The notes under the pieces are model-generated. The model saw nothing but the letters and a program-made list of their open reading frames with translations, was not told where the DNA came from and did no database searches. The position numbers and the translations under genes were made by a program. A DNA stretch of 64,000 nt from Euptelea pleiosperma. Taxonomy: Eukaryota > Streptophyta > Magnoliopsida > Ranunculales > Eupteleaceae. Shown here in pieces: positions 1-11,805 of the stretch. The stretch's first letter is position 1; each line of letters opens with the position of its first letter. The DNA lies in NCBI GenBank assembly GCA_035048495.1, contig CM068549.1, positions 17,827,103 through 17,891,102 on the forward strand. Reading direction: 5' to 3'.

Positions 1-1503
1 AGTAATCAACAGGACCATGAACAGCAACATGAGGTTTCCCAACCTTCACTCGAACAGCAGATATCGGAGAGCATTTGGTCAGTGTGGTAGTGGCAATGAG
101 GTGAGCCACAGACTCTAGAAGATTCTGAGGCGGCCCTTCCACGACCTCCCTAACTATGCTGTCACTCCACCAGAGAAAACTGTTAAGGTATATCAAGTTG
201 GAAGTAGCACATACACACAACACACACATAAACTGATAAACAGGAACATCATACACAAAAACATTGAACATGTATGCATACATAAATAAGAAACAACACA
301 TCCGTATATCCACCTATATTTATGTTGCAAATATAGTGAAGTATAAAAATTGCTATACATAGGAACACATACACAAATAAAGGTGACAATGAATGTGGTC
401 AATCAGCGTGTCAAAATAACCGCAATACCTGTTGGACATTGGTACACTGATGTCTCTATTTAAGGATTCTGTTCATATGGAATGTCAAGTCACCTGAGTG
501 TCTACACCCAGTACCCACTGAACCCAAGTCAGCTCAGTGGGATCTTTGAACCTTAAGGAGTGTGTTACCTGGATACTTCAAAATGTGAACCACCCCGTGT
601 CCAGCACTTCACCTTTAAGTGTAAAATGCAGTACCTATGGTGTTCCCTTGCTGTACCAGGGTAACATAGTTGAGAAGTGCAGCCTTTGCACCATTCCCTA
701 GGAGGTGCTAATAATCATTGTTATTTGAGTGGACTATGGTTGTAAATGGGCCAAGCCTAGGCGTGGCTTTTATTCAGTTTTAATAAGCCACAGCCCAAAG
801 TCCGGCTTGATACAATTAATGGCAGGCCCAAAACCTCTCATGGACCAGTTCATTTACAACCCTAGAGAGGATTAAGTGAAGGCATAACATAGTTCATGGA
901 GCTAAGGAATACCATGTATCAAACATGAAATTGGGACAAATCTAGTCTGCATACGTTTGCAGACTTAAAAGTATGCAAACATTGTTAGCACTGTTGGATG
1001 TCCATTGAAAAACGTGTTATTTCAATGTTTTCAAGAAAAAATTCTAAATTAAATACGAAGCAAGTTTTTCACGGAGCATTCAACGGTGGATACAATGTTT
1101 GCATACTTTTAAGTCTGCAAACGTATGCAGACTAGATTTCTCCATGAAATTGGTGCAACGACACTTCAATCATTATATAAGCTCAGGGAGTTTCAATGAA
1201 TGTTGAAAATCCAATGCACTTTTTTGTAATCTCTATCTTCTGGAGCTCTATGAATACAGTCTGATTTCTGGCGTTCCACGAGTAATGAAGAAGAGTTATT
1301 GCTCACCGATAAATTTCAGTATAACTGATGGTGTCAGATAAATTGTCAGATTTACCAGGTGCACGGAGATCTAACCAGGCATCCACATCAACCAAGAACT
1401 TCTGGCCCAGCTTCCTCTCTTCTGGTTTCACCCCATGAAACCCATGAAACTTCAACCCCCTCAATATAAGTTTGTCTCCCTTCAAAGTCTCCTCATCATC
1501 CAT
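1..1503 (-). CDS. FOLB: Dihydroneopterin aldolase (partial, 2 exons)
   Basis: The enzyme converts 7,8-dihydroneopterin to 6-hydroxymethyl-dihydropterin plus glycolaldehyde in folate synthesis, which in plants is cytosolic. Exon 1 is 1307-1503 (65 codons plus two bases) and exon 2 is 1-158, cut by the window start. The intron 159-1306 has GT at 1306-1305 and ends in ACAG; splicing rebuilds an Arg codon (CG|C) and gives YTEIYRIVREVVEGPPQNLL. Exon 1 carries LKGDKLILRGLKFHGFHGVK and DNLSDTISY; exon 2 carries LLESVAHLIA and VRVKVGKPH with the conserved Lys. The start at 1503 gives the short amino end usual for plant FolB, with no targeting peptide. Only the last part, expected to read like YLGVEI, is missing. 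No frameshift is visible. The intron holds a foldback MITE (935-1142), and a LINE lies about 600 bp upstream. The family call is firm. Confidence 0.92.
935..1142. mobile_element. Mutator-type foldback MITE in the FOLB intron
   Basis: A 208-bp element with a perfect 48-bp terminal inverted repeat (938-985 against 1092-1139), which extends imperfectly to about 85 bp. It is flanked by an exact 11-bp direct repeat CATGAAATTGG (924-934 and 1143-1153), read as the target-site duplication. Ends near GGACAAATCT and a 9-11 bp duplication fit Mutator-like MITEs. It has no coding capacity. When transcribed in the FOLB pre-mRNA it would fold into a long hairpin. Confidence 0.85.
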
Positions 1504-2099
1504 CTATTCACCCAAACAGAACAGTTAGTATCAGTTAACACAGTACACACTCCATCGTAAAAGGCAGTTCTAGGGGGGGAATCATTCTTGATAGTACCAT
1601 ATAGATACTCTGAAAGCATAATTACTTTTCTTTAGCAGGTGAACTGTGAAAAGATGAAGCACAAATAAAGACACCGCAAGGTTCCAGAAAAATAATCAAC
1701 AATAAACCAGACATGTTATTCCATGGGCATATCAGACATGTTATTCCATGGGCATATCTCAGGAAGTACAATCATTATCATAATTCACAGGCATATCTAT
1801 CTTGAAGTTTCTTTCATTACGGATGCAGGGAGTAACCCCATGGAGCCTGGAGGAGACATGAATCTGACATATATTCTCAAACTTGGTAACAACCAACGAA
1901 TCAGTCACCAGGGATCCACAAAACCAAAGAGACTTAATCCATGCCATGGTAATAGTAGGCAAAGGAGCTCAGGTCAGATGTCAAAGTAAGCGTAAGTCCT
2001 GTTAGAAGAAAGAACAATAAACAAGAAAGATGCAAACACACGACACAGAGATTTACGTGGTTCCCTCATGATTGAGGTTCGTCCACTGATTCACACAGA
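1504..2099. other. FOLB upstream region
   Basis: No gene is seen. A 26-bp unit (ACATGTTATTCCATGGGCAT core) is tandemly repeated twice at about 1708-1757. From about 1996 to 2099 the sequence (AGATTTACGTGGTTCC near 2050) resembles LTR or LTR-adjacent sequence of plant retrotransposons that was interrupted by the LINE starting at 2100; this is only a resemblance. No clear TATA box for FOLB was identified. Confidence 0.4.
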
Positions 2100-4600
2100 T
2101 TTTTTTTTTTTTTTGATAAGTATAATTTATTCAAAAAGCAAAAAGAGACAACAACACAACAGCCTACAAGGCCGAGATGACCTCCAAAGGCACTCCAACA
2201 AGGCCCACACCGACAAAGCAACCCCTTAAGACACACCTCTATTACATATGATATCCAGCGAAACACCAAGTCCTTAAAAAATAGACCTCTGCAAGCTATA
2301 AACACTTTAGACCATAAAAATACAATCCCCTTGATATTGATGATGATTCTTGCCAAGTCTTCACTCTTGCCTTCAAAGGTACGCTGATTTCTTTCCTTCC
2401 ACAGCCCCCACCATATAGCATATGGAAGAAGCTTCCACAGTATCCAGCCTCTTTCAGATAAAGGAGGTGGATGCCAACTCTGTAGCATTTCCAGGGTGGA
2501 TCTCGGCATCGCCCATCTCATCCCGAACTCCAAGAGAAAACTCGACCAAACCTCCCACGCCACATCACAATGCAAGAGAAGATGATTTACTGTTTCCCCA
2601 CTGTGCTTACATATACTGCAATAGTCAACTAGGATCATCCCTCTCGAAATCAAGTGATCTAATGTCAGGATCTTGTCCAGGGAGGCAGCCACACAAAGCC
2701 ACCTTGGTCGGGATCTAGTTTTCCAAATCAACTTTGCTGGATACCACATATCCCCCTCCCTACTATTCAGCATCTCATAGAGGGACCTAACTGAATAGGC
2801 ACCATTCTTCGATAAAGTCTACACACACCTATCTTATTTATGGGAAGGAAGCTTGACATCATGAAGCCGAGACAACAATCTAGACAAAGGCTCGATTTCC
2901 CAATCGTTGAGATTTCTCCGAAATCCAAAGTTCCACCCTATCACCTCTCCTCTACTCGTTCCACACTCCTGTATAGGGCTATTCTTCCTCTCTGAGAGCG
3001 TAGAGTTCTGGGAAGTCCATACGTAAAGGATCTGCTCCGCACCATGTATCCTCCCAAAACTTGATTCTATTCCCCTCCCCTGCTTCATACCGAATGCTTT
3101 TCTCAAACGCGTTAGCCACCTTCAATATGCCCCTCCAGACTCCACATCCAAATGGGAGGCGGGAGCTTCTTGTTAAATGAGAAGTCTCATACTTACCCGC
3201 TATGCTCTTCGCCCAAGGGCTGGAAGGCTCCATTCCAAACCTCCACAGCCATTTGGCCAGGAGAGCTCGATTCATGTCTTCGATGCTCTTGATCCCCAGA
3301 CCCACCCTCTTTTCTTCTCCTTGCACACTGATTCCCATCTAACCAAGTGCATTTTACGGTTATCCAGCCGGTCATTCCTCAGGAAGTCTTTCATAATCTT
3401 TTCCAGCTCCTTTAACACTTTGACGGGGCAGTGAATAAGGACATCTGGTAGAGAGGTAAGTTGGATAGGGTGCTATTAATCAGCACTACTTTACCACCTT
3501 TTGACAAGTATTTAGATTTCTATGTGGCTAGCCTACTCCTGAACCGCTCCATAATTGGCTCCCACTTAACAGTGGATCTATATGGTGCCCCTAACGGCAA
3601 ACCCAAGTATGAAGAGGGCAGACTGTCTATGTTGCACTGCAAAGTCTCTGCCAAGGCAGTAATGTGAGCGATCTCCCCCACCCTATATACCTTGCTCTTG
3701 GCCAAGTTCAGCTTCAAACCCGAAACCGCTTCAAACAGCACAAGAGAACACGAAGAAACCTCACTTGCTCAACTGAGGGGCTAGGAAGACAAGAATATCG
3801 TCCGCAAACTGAAGGTGAGATATCGCCTGGGTCCTGGATTAGTCTTAAAGCCTTCCATCTCCCCTAGACTAACTGCTCTAGAGATCAAGCTCCCCAAAGC
3901 CTCTGCCACCACAATAAACAGGAAGGGAGATAGTAGGTCCCCCTGTCTAAGACCCCTAGTTCTTTTGAAGTAGCCCGCAGGGGACCCGTTAACTAAGATA
4001 GAGAATGATGCCGTCGAAATGCATTTACTGATCCATAATCGTCACCTGTCTCCAAACCCCATTCTCCCTATCATATAATCAAGGAAGCTCCAATCCACGT
4101 GATCGTAAGCCTTCTCCATGTCAATCTTGCATAAGATCCCCGACTCCCCAGCTTTGATTCTAGAGTCAATGCATTCGTGGGCAATGAGTACCCGTTTAGA
4201 ATCTGACGATCGTGGATGAAAGCACTTTGGTTTGGCGAAATAATCGAAGGGCAACACCGCTCTAAGCCTGGAGGCAAGAATTTTGGCGATAATCTTGTAA
4301 ACACTTCCCACCATACTAATCGGCCTAAAGTCCGCAATATCATCTGCCCCCTGGATCTTCGGAATCATAGCTATGAAGGTACTGTTGGAAGTGTAATCCA
4401 AGTACCCGTAATCCTAGAAATCCCCGAGTACAAGCATAAAGTCAGCTCCCACGATGTCCTAGCATCGCCTAAAGAAAGCCATAGTAAAGCCATCAGGGCC
4501 CGGGGCTTTGTCGGAGGCCAACTCCGATATCGCCTTCAACACTTCCTCCTCGTCAAAAGACTTTTCCACCTTTTCCCTTTTCTACTATGCTCTGAGGTAA
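2100..4600 (-). mobile_element. LINE (L1-type), 5'-truncated and frameshifted
   Basis: A non-LTR retrotransposon running leftwards and ending in a poly(A) tail seen as T15 at 2100-2114. Translated pieces in order from its 5' side: a reverse transcriptase start (DEEEVLKAISELASDKAPGP near 4500-4560), 4042-4401 (DFRPISMVGSVYKIIAKILA and KIDMEKAYDHVDW), the catalytic FADD box at 3797-3808, 3520-3741 (SSYLGLPLGAP), 2979-3338 (AKWLWRFG region), and 2066-2773 with the carboxy-terminal zf-RVT motif (CSICKHSGETVNHLLLHC). These lie in different frames with stops, so the protein is broken. The endonuclease domain is absent, so the copy is 5'-truncated, as is usual for LINE insertions. The upstream boundary near 4600 is approximate, and no target duplication could be matched. 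Confidence 0.88.
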
Positions 4601-4902
4601 AAGAAACACTCGCAATACAATACAACACGTCTCACGAAACTGAGGTACATATACAACCCCAAGAAGAAACTAGGGTTTCTGTAACTCTATGTAAAAGTAC
4701 GAAAATGCCCTTAAGGGAAAAATACCTCCTGAACCCCTCCTTGGGGTTGGGGGCGCACTGGGCCGCAATGTCGTGGCATCATGTTCAATTATATATATAT
4801 ACTATTATAAAGCGAGAACCGGGGTTGCTACCCATGGTGTCATAATTAAAGGTCTCACTACTTTAAAGGCAAAAGCTTCCCCCATTAAATGCATCTTTAT
4901 TC
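4601..4902. other. No gene; unclassified repeat-like sequence
   Basis: About 300 bp between the LINE 5' end and the palindrome element, with no coding signal. It may be the second half of the LTR-like sequence interrupted by the LINE; I cannot prove this. Confidence 0.3.
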
Positions 4903-5616
4903 TAAGAAAAAACGGAAAATTTCTAAAAAGAAACAAACTTTAATCTATTTACAAAAAAGAATACAACTTTTCGCAAATCCCAAAAAAGAAAACGAAACAC
5001 CCTTTCAAAGGGCGTTTCTCTACGGTGAGGAGATCATCCTCACAAAAATTCAGATCATTCCGATATTCGTAGACTGGTTTAGAAGTTGAGGAATTATGGG
5101 CCGTCGATTTTTACTGTGTAGGCCAAAATGGGGTCCCCCAAGCCCCACCAAAATTAAAAAAACTAAAAAATAAATAAAAAATAAATGCATACCTGAGTTT
5201 TAAAGCGTAGGAGGCCGCTTCGATCGGAGCAAGGAGGCCGCGAGGAGACTGCCAGAGAGAGAGAGGGGAGAGTTCGCCGGAGAACACAGCGAGAGAGGAG
5301 AGGCGGGAGAATAGATGAAAGCGACTTAGGCGGAATTTAAGTCGTCGCCTGGCAGACACCCTTTGAAAGGGCGTTTTTTTCATGAAAACGTTTTTTAAAA
5401 ACCATTTCTCAGGAATAAACGCCCTTTAAAAGGGCGTTTGTCAGACGTGTCAGCCATCAGTCATTCGTTAGTCAGTCAACGACTAATTCGACTGACAGCA
5501 GACGAAACGCCCTTTGAAAGGGCGTTTCGTTTTCTTTTTTGGGATTTGCGAAAAGTTGTATTCTTTTTCGTAAATAGATTAAGTTTGTTTTCTTTTCTGC
5601 AATTTCCGAAGAAAAA
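4903..5616. mobile_element. Foldback element with four copies of a 19-23 bp palindrome
   Basis: Terminal inverted repeats of about 100 bp: the left arm (about 4903-5017) and right arm (about 5504-5616) share ATACAACTTTTCGCAAATCC and the AAAGAAAACGAAAC stretch in opposite orientation. Inside and at the arm ends, the palindrome ACGCCCTTTGAAAGGGCGT, with small variations, occurs four times: 4995-5017, 5356-5373, 5417-5439 and 5504-5528. The centre includes a GC-richer purine tract (5200-5300). No transposase is present. Superfamily and target duplication were not determined. Confidence 0.6.
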
Positions 5617-5687
5617 ACCTGGGTTGGAGTACGCCCTTCACAGTTTAGGTTGTCCAGCGCATCAATGATGATGAGGGACCATAGTAT

Positions 5688-5985
5688 AAGCCACGTGGCG
5701 CACTCTTATAAGTCACTGATCATATGGATGTTTGTCCCAATCCCTAGGAAGACCTATATACCAAATATCATGTTGATTAGTGATTTCAAACCTATGAATC
5801 TGTGTACCCCAAAAAGGAGACTCGAAATCTACGGTTAAAAAAAATTAAAAAATCAACTCATGAAACCGACTCTAATCAAATCCTTAAAAAATCATTAATC
5901 AGGCTGACTTTTTTGCATGCAGGTCCACTTAGGGATGGGCCAAACATCCATACGCTCAGTGACTAATAAGAATGCTGCCCCACCC
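5688..5985. mobile_element. Foldback MITE, family A
   Basis: Two arms in opposite orientation, each with a TATGGATGTTTG motif near AGTCACTGA and an arm-internal CAGGCTGA/ATGTTGATTAGTGATT stretch, separated by an AT-rich centre. Related copies occur at 13006-13293 and 55738-55995, and a damaged one at about 6596-6800. Non-coding. Exact ends are uncertain by about 20 bp. Confidence 0.6.
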
Positions 5986-6975
5986 CACATCTCTAGGTCT
6001 TGGAAAGGGATAAGAACCCCTGCAAAGAACTCCAAAAACATGTCTTGGATAATCTGACAACAAAAGACTTTCTTTGTTTTGTTTGGTGGGAAGCTGGAAT
6101 CAAACTTGTGTCCACATTGAGCTACTGGCTTGAGCTCATTCCAGAATATAGATGCTTTTAACCGTTATCCAACAATCTATCGAGATCTCGCACAATCCCC
6201 TTGCATAACTTTCACACCATATCCCCCATATAAACTCTCCCAAAAATACCCACACGACCTTGCTCTTACATGTTTGTTTCGAAATCCAGTTCGTTTCGCT
6301 TTGTATCGTTTGTATCGGTTTGTCTCGGTTACATTAAGGAAAAAAAGAGAGAAATAGATAAAGTAAAGAGGAACAGTAAAAGAGATGAGAATCTCTTACC
6401 TGTTACCTGCAGTCTGCGCACGACTCACAGCGGTTTGAGCGGCGACTACTCTTTTCTTCTTCTTCCTCCCCTCTACGGCGATTTTCTTCTTCTCCGTTGA
6501 CATGGGTAGGTAACTTCTCTTTTTTAGGTTAAGAATCAAATAAAAACATCTAGGGTAGTATTAGACCTACCATTTTATCTTATGCACGGCCATAATATAA
6601 GCGGTGTGGCACATGCTTAGAGACTACTGACTGTTTGGATTGCTACACATCTGGATGAACCAGTGGACCAAAAGCTAGCCTGATTTGTAATTCTATATTG
6701 GAGACCTTTTCATGGGTTTTAATTTTAACGGTGGGAATTCACACGTTATTTGGGATACTCAGATCAAAAGGCTAGATATTACTAACAAGGCTGATTTTTT
6801 TTTTTTTTTTAAGTAAATAGCATCTCCAATTAGCTTCTTCAAAAAAAAAAACATCTTCAAATTTGTTGACGGAGGCGCCCTCTAAAAAGTGTTGAATTCC
6901 CATCAGCCCCTTTAAAAAAAAATAAAAAACATCTTCAAAAAGTTTTTTCAAAGGACTCGAAAAGGTTTAAAAGAA
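5986..6975. other. No gene; damaged MITE A copy and AT-rich sequence
   Basis: A degraded family A MITE lies at about 6596-6800 (TTAGAGACTACTGACTG on the left, GGCTGATTTTTT on the right). The rest is AT-rich with several homopolymer A/T runs. Short open frames at 6130-6500 have no recognisable protein. Confidence 0.35.
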
Positions 6976-8129
6976 GGTGGCATTAATTGCACACACCTTT
7001 TTTTTGTAGTAACACCCACGTTAAAAAAATATAACAACCAAAATGTTAAGTGAGAGTCGTCGTTACCCACACCCACCCACAAAAAAAAATAAAATAAATA
7101 GAGCCGATGGAAACGAAGGAGAAACGGTTTGGAAACAAGGAGAAACAGAGGAGACTCTGCGTGTCCTCATATTCTCTCAATCCATCTCCGCCATTGAAGA
7201 AGAACGTTGTTAACTCGGCTCCATTTCCTTCTTCTCTTACAAACGAGGCATGGAGGTAAGTTGTATACCTAAATAATGATTTCTACTGTGTTTGCTTGTA
7301 TGCTAATGATTTGAACTACATTTTGTCGAAGATGATTATGTTTTGGGGTTGAAAACTAGGGTTTTGTTCAAATTTTGGGGATGATTATGTTCTTGAAATT
7401 TTTTTCTTCTGTTTAATAATATTATAAGTTAGTTATTTTCAATCTTGAAAATTTTTTTTTTTCAAAATTGAATGAACCTCAATTGAAGTTTTTTATAACT
7501 TATTCGAATGAATTAGGTTTTTTTGTGCAAATATGTTCATTGAAAAGAATTTTATATCCTAGAAGTGGTTGGATTAACATTAGTTTACAAGGTTTCTTAA
7601 TTCAAGTGGTTTAATGTTCAAATAAGGTCATTGAAAAGATTTTTATATCTTATAAGTAGTTGGATTAGCATTAGTTTCAAATTATTTTTTGTTCAAATGG
7701 TTTATTGAAATGATCAGTTTCATTTAGTTCACTATTCAAAGTATATTAATTTATTACTGAACTAAAAATTTTAAGGATCTGCAAGTAATGCAGATAATAA
7801 AGCAACAAATGACTTACTTCAAGTGCAGATCGTAGAAGAAGTAGACGAGATTGTAAGAAAAGTGTTTATTCCAAATCTATGTATTTGGTTTGTTAATTAA
7901 ATTCTTAAATATGCTTATCTTCTTTCTTAATAGGTACCTATATCATCTGAGGTACCTATATCAGTTGAGTCAGCTGATTATAACGGTTACATTCACCACG
8001 TGGGAGGTGTGTGCATTATCATTACAAATGAGATTATCATTTTTATTCCTCTATTAAGTAATATAATAATTGAGAGTGATGTGTATTTGTCATTGTTTTA
8101 CAGGTCTTTTATAGTTGTGGTGAACTAAT

Positions 8130-9480
8130 AAAATGTGTTCAAGATATCGATAAAATAGTTGGAGATGTTGTAGTAGTCTCAAGATCAGATCATCAGAAGG
8201 ATAAATACCCCAAGAATTTTCTTCGGTTGAGAGAGGGGTGGAAAAAGTAGGTCATCAGTTGATTAAAAAAAGATGCGGGGAATAACAAGAGTAGACGGGT
8301 AGGAACAAAACGATGTGGATGTCCTTTTTCACTAAGAGGTGTGAAGTTGTCCGTAAATGACCGATGGATGGTTAAAGTGATTTGTGGTACCCATAACCAT
8401 CCAATCGCAGAACAGTAAACATTCTTTTATTGGAAGACTCAATGCAGATAAGAAGCAACTGATGACCGAAATGACAAAGGCAAGTGTGAAGCCAAAAGAA
8501 GTATTGAGAGCCATAAAGGTGAGGGATACAAAAAATGCATTTACTATGTCGACAATTTAATGTCCGATCATTGATGAGAAAGAGGGAGAAGGGCGATAAA
8601 ATAGATATACAAATGTTAATAAAGATGTTGGTTGAATATGAATATGTGGAATGGCACAGGACTACTGAGGGTTCTAATAGGATTCAGGATTTGTTCTCGG
8701 CGCACCCAGCATCCCTTCAGCTGAGTAAGTGTTTTCCTTACATATTTTTCATGGATTGCACGTATAAAACGAATAGATTTGGGTTACCACTATTGGAGAT
8801 TGTAAGGGTGACATCTTGTGAGAAGACATTCTGTGTCGCATTTGTCTTTATGAAAATAGAACAAGAATATAATTATGTTTGGGCACTAAAGTGTTTGAAG
8901 TCGATTCTAATAGACTATTCACTTCAAAGTGTTTGAAGTCGATTCTAATAGACTATTCACTTCCATCGGTCATTGTCACAAATAGAGATCTGGCTCTCAT
9001 GAATGCAATCAAGAAGGTGTTTCTAGAAGACCAAAACTTCCTTTGCTGTTTCCACATATCTAGAAATGTGTTGTCCAAGTGCAAACATATGTTTAAAACA
9101 TGCGCAGAGTGGAAGAAATTCTTAACATCGTGGAATGAGTTGGTGTTATCTTCTACTTAGGTAGAGTATGATGATCGCTTAGCTGCCTTTGAGATGAATT
9201 TCGCAAAAATGCATTCACGTGTCTTACTTTATGTCAATGATACTTGGTTGACACCCCATAGAGACCGTTTTGTAGCGCCATGTACAGATAATTATTTGCA
9301 CTTTGGGCATTCAACAACAAATAGAATAGAAAGTTCACATGCCAAGTTAGAAAGATAACTCGGGACGTCTCAGGCTTCAATTTCTACAGCATTCCCTTCT
9401 ATTCATAGCCTACTGGAATTACAACATATTGAAATCACTGCATCATTTAAGAAGAGCATTCATACGGTGAACACTTTCCA
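8130..9480 (+). pseudogene. MULE transposase, frameshifted
   Basis: From the amino side: a FAR1/MULE zinc-binding region (KRCGCPFSLRG and CGTHNHPIA, about 8300-8410), a linker (LMTEMTKASVKPKEVLRAIK, about 8455-8518), then the MULE transposase core in 8535-8936 (FFMDCTYKTNRFGLPLLEI). The core continues in another frame in 8879-9160 (VIVTNRDLALMNAI, CCFHISRNVL) and on to about 9480 (TNRIESSHAKLE). The frame change coincides exactly with a 38-bp perfect tandem duplication at 8888-8963. A stop follows at 9158-9160 and another after SHAKLER. The transposase would cut and join the element ends in the nucleus, but this copy cannot encode it. It converges on the PMD gene. Confidence 0.8.
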
Positions 9481-10893
9481 TTCATGTGGTTGGGTCAAGT
9501 CAATTGCCTCCCGCAACATTCTCAAATTGGCCTCTAGATCTCCACCTGAAGGTGTTGGAAACTATCGTTTGGCTCGTAGATCGCCAATTTTAAACTCTAG
9601 ATCTGGCTTTGGTCTTGTAAATGGAAAGTGTTCATAGACCCATGCCTACAGCACATCAAAAATGATAAACAAAAGTAGCTAAAAGTATTAAATATAAACA
9701 TGTGTTTTGAAAAAATACCTCCGCTAGTGTCAAATAATCGACAATCTGCTTCACTCTTGACCTAGATGCTAATCCCAACTGTCGATATAGACATGCTAGA
9801 GCACCTGCCCCCCCAAGCATATGTAGCTACTTGTTTGATGTCCCGCAAGAGTTGAAGATACATAATAGGTACCTTTGTTCCCGTCTTGTCAGAAAAAATT
9901 ATACACCCTAGCAAATATAAAATATAGTCCCTCACAGCGAACTCGCACTACTCATCTGAAGGATTCTGACCAATATTTTCCAAGTTAAGCCTCAACCATT
10001 CCATCCTTACTGTGTTGCCCTTATTCAAAACTAGTTCAGCAATGGCAACATGTTGCTCGACTCCCAACGTCTCTACAAGCAAGTGAACGGCTTGTTGGGG
10101 TGACAACGTATCCAACTCTGTCACTGATCGACCTTCAATTGGGATACGTATAATCTGGTACATATCGTCCAAGGTGATCGTCATCTCACCAAATGGGAGA
10201 TGGAATGTATTTGTCTCAGGGTGCCACCTCTCAACAAACCCTAAAGTAAGTACTCAATTATTTATTCTATACGCATACCTTGCCAAATTAAACAACCATG
10301 TACGCCTTAACAGAATCCTAAAATGATGTGGCTTAGTGGACCAATCTCAGTTTCTAATTTTTGTGGTATGTTGTATGCATCTAAGTATTGCCCGTTCCTA
10401 CATATTAGTAACATATATTATTAACATATATTACAAACAATGACATTTGTTTTTACCTTAAGTTCCCAGATAGAGTGAGCAACATGCGTTTTGAAATTTT
10501 TCAAAATTACAGGGTTAGAAGGACCTCCGGGGAACCCACCACGTGATATTGCAGCGTACTAGGGGTGTACTCGATAGTATTGTTCTTCCGTATAGACTGC
10601 TTCTTCTACCAAGACATCTTCTTCTTTTGCCGAGCCTTCTTCTTCTGCTGAGCCTTTTTCTTCTGTCGAGGCTTCTGATACATCATCTTCTTCTTCAACT
10701 TGTTCATTATGTTGAATGGGACGAAATAGGTCATCCATAATTTGTTGTTGTTGTTGTTGTATATTTGGCCGTTCTATGCAGCGTTTCCTTTTAGACGCTG
10801 TGGGAGGAATCCGGTGAGGTAGTGGCAGAGGAGGATTTGACGTACTATGAGAGTTACTCTTTCATATAACCTTACGAATTGCTCGACGCATTG
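9450..10893 (-). pseudogene. Plant mobile domain (PMD) gene carried by the MULE
   Basis: Read leftwards. It starts near 10893 (ATGCGTCGAGC) with a basic stretch KRKRC, a polyglutamine stretch, and an acidic segment rich in EEE (about 10560-10740). Next come FPGGPSNPVILKNFKTHVAH (about 10460-10540), then ERWHPETNTFHLPFGEMTIT running into 9948-10184 (DDMYQIIRIPIEGRSV and LSPQQAVHLLVETLGV), and TGTKVPIMYL near 9850-9890. After an intron comes EHFPFTRPKPDLEF (about 9560-9640). This is the aminotransferase-like plant mobile domain of MAIN/MAIL1-type proteins and of many MULE and gypsy elements. At least two in-frame stops (near 10559 and in the 10860s) show decay. Exon borders are approximate. Confidence 0.72.
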
Positions 10894-11500
10894 CTATCGA
10901 AACCAATCAATCAATACCATTCAAAAATGTCAAATAGACAACTTAAGATGTAACATCACGTATACATTTTGAAATATAAGGTTCATTGTGTGCAAATCTC
11001 TAAGATATTTTATCAAACAGTTTGCACCAACATTAAACAAGTAATGTAGGTTATTTGATGCATTATAGAGAAAAATACATAAGAACAATCTAAAGACTTA
11101 CCTTGATATCTTTTTGGTGGCGAAAAATAATCTTTTTCTTGTAAAAATAAAAAAATATCCTGAAGTAGAGCAAGAATGATGGGCTTCTGTGGATCAAGAC
11201 TGAAAAATGGTTAAGTGGAACAATCACCTTCAATGGGTTTCGGTGAAGGTGGATCAATCACCTTCAATGGAGTCGGTGGATGATGATTTGGTGGAGTATG
11301 ATTCGGTGGAGCTCAGTGGACTCTTTGGTGGAGGGAGGATGAAGTGATAAATCTCTTTTAATGGTTTCTCAGTCTATGATTTTGTTTAGGTGGGTGTAAC
11401 TATGAAGTTGGTGCAAGTAAGTTAGATGCAACTTATGGTATTTGTAGATAAGTTGTGGGTGTAACTCAAAAAAAGGTGTGTGCACTTAACGCCACCCTAA

Positions 11501-11805
11501 GGCCCTGTTTGATTGCATGGAAAATTTTCCAGAGAAAATACATCTGGGATATGCTTGAAATGGCTGATTGATTGCAACTGAGAACACGTATTTCAATCAT
11601 GTGAGAAAATAAAAGTGTATTTTCAGGTGGAAATGAATTCTTACCTATCTGGTGGGAAATGATTCCGGGTTTAGTAGGGAAAATTATCCAGATTTAAATG
11701 GCATGATAGGGAAAATTGTATAGATTTATAATGGCTATCTAACAATGGACAGTTGTGTTTTCCCAAGGAAAATGCAATTTTCCCACTTGGAAATCAAACA
11801 CGGCC
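11501..11805. mobile_element. Tourist-type (PIF/Harbinger) MITE
   Basis: A 305-bp element with inverted ends GGCCCTGTTTGATT and GGCCGTGTTTGATT (one mismatch) and a 3-bp TAA duplication (11498-11500 and 11806-11808). GGSCNTGTTTG ends with TAA duplications are characteristic of Tourist MITEs. It landed in the right target duplication of the MULE and is therefore younger than that insertion. Non-coding. Confidence 0.85.

Larger units (their letters stand above)
6976..11496. mobile_element. MULE (Mutator-like element) with complete ends, carrying transposase and PMD gene
   Basis: The terminal inverted repeats are 6976-7019 and 11455-11496 (GGTGGCATTAATTGCACACA against GGTGGCGTTAAGTGCACACA, then both ACACCCAC). 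The left flank 6967-6975 is TTAAAAGAA. The right flank is C at 11497 followed by TAAAAGAA at 11806-11813 once the Tourist-type MITE 11501-11805 is removed, giving a 9-bp target duplication with one mismatch. This agrees with the 8-10 bp made by Mutator-like transposases. The left end has a short untranslated leader (about 7130-7255) ending at an ATGGAGGTAAG donor. Inside are a rightward transposase with an upstream zinc-finger-like region (about 8130-9480) and a leftward plant-mobile-domain gene (about 9450-10893). Both coding regions are broken. Confidence 0.85.

Noticed and set aside
2422..2718. Plus-strand open frame of 98 codons
   Set aside because: Antisense of the LINE zf-RVT region; no homology of its own.
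4216..4845. Plus-strand open frame of 209 codons
   Set aside because: Runs antisense through the LINE reverse transcriptase and out of it; composition and motifs belong to the minus strand.
10543..10740. Plus-strand leucine-rich open frame
   Set aside because: Antisense of the acidic GAA/GAG-rich amino part of the PMD gene; the leucines are an artefact of CTT/CTC repeats.
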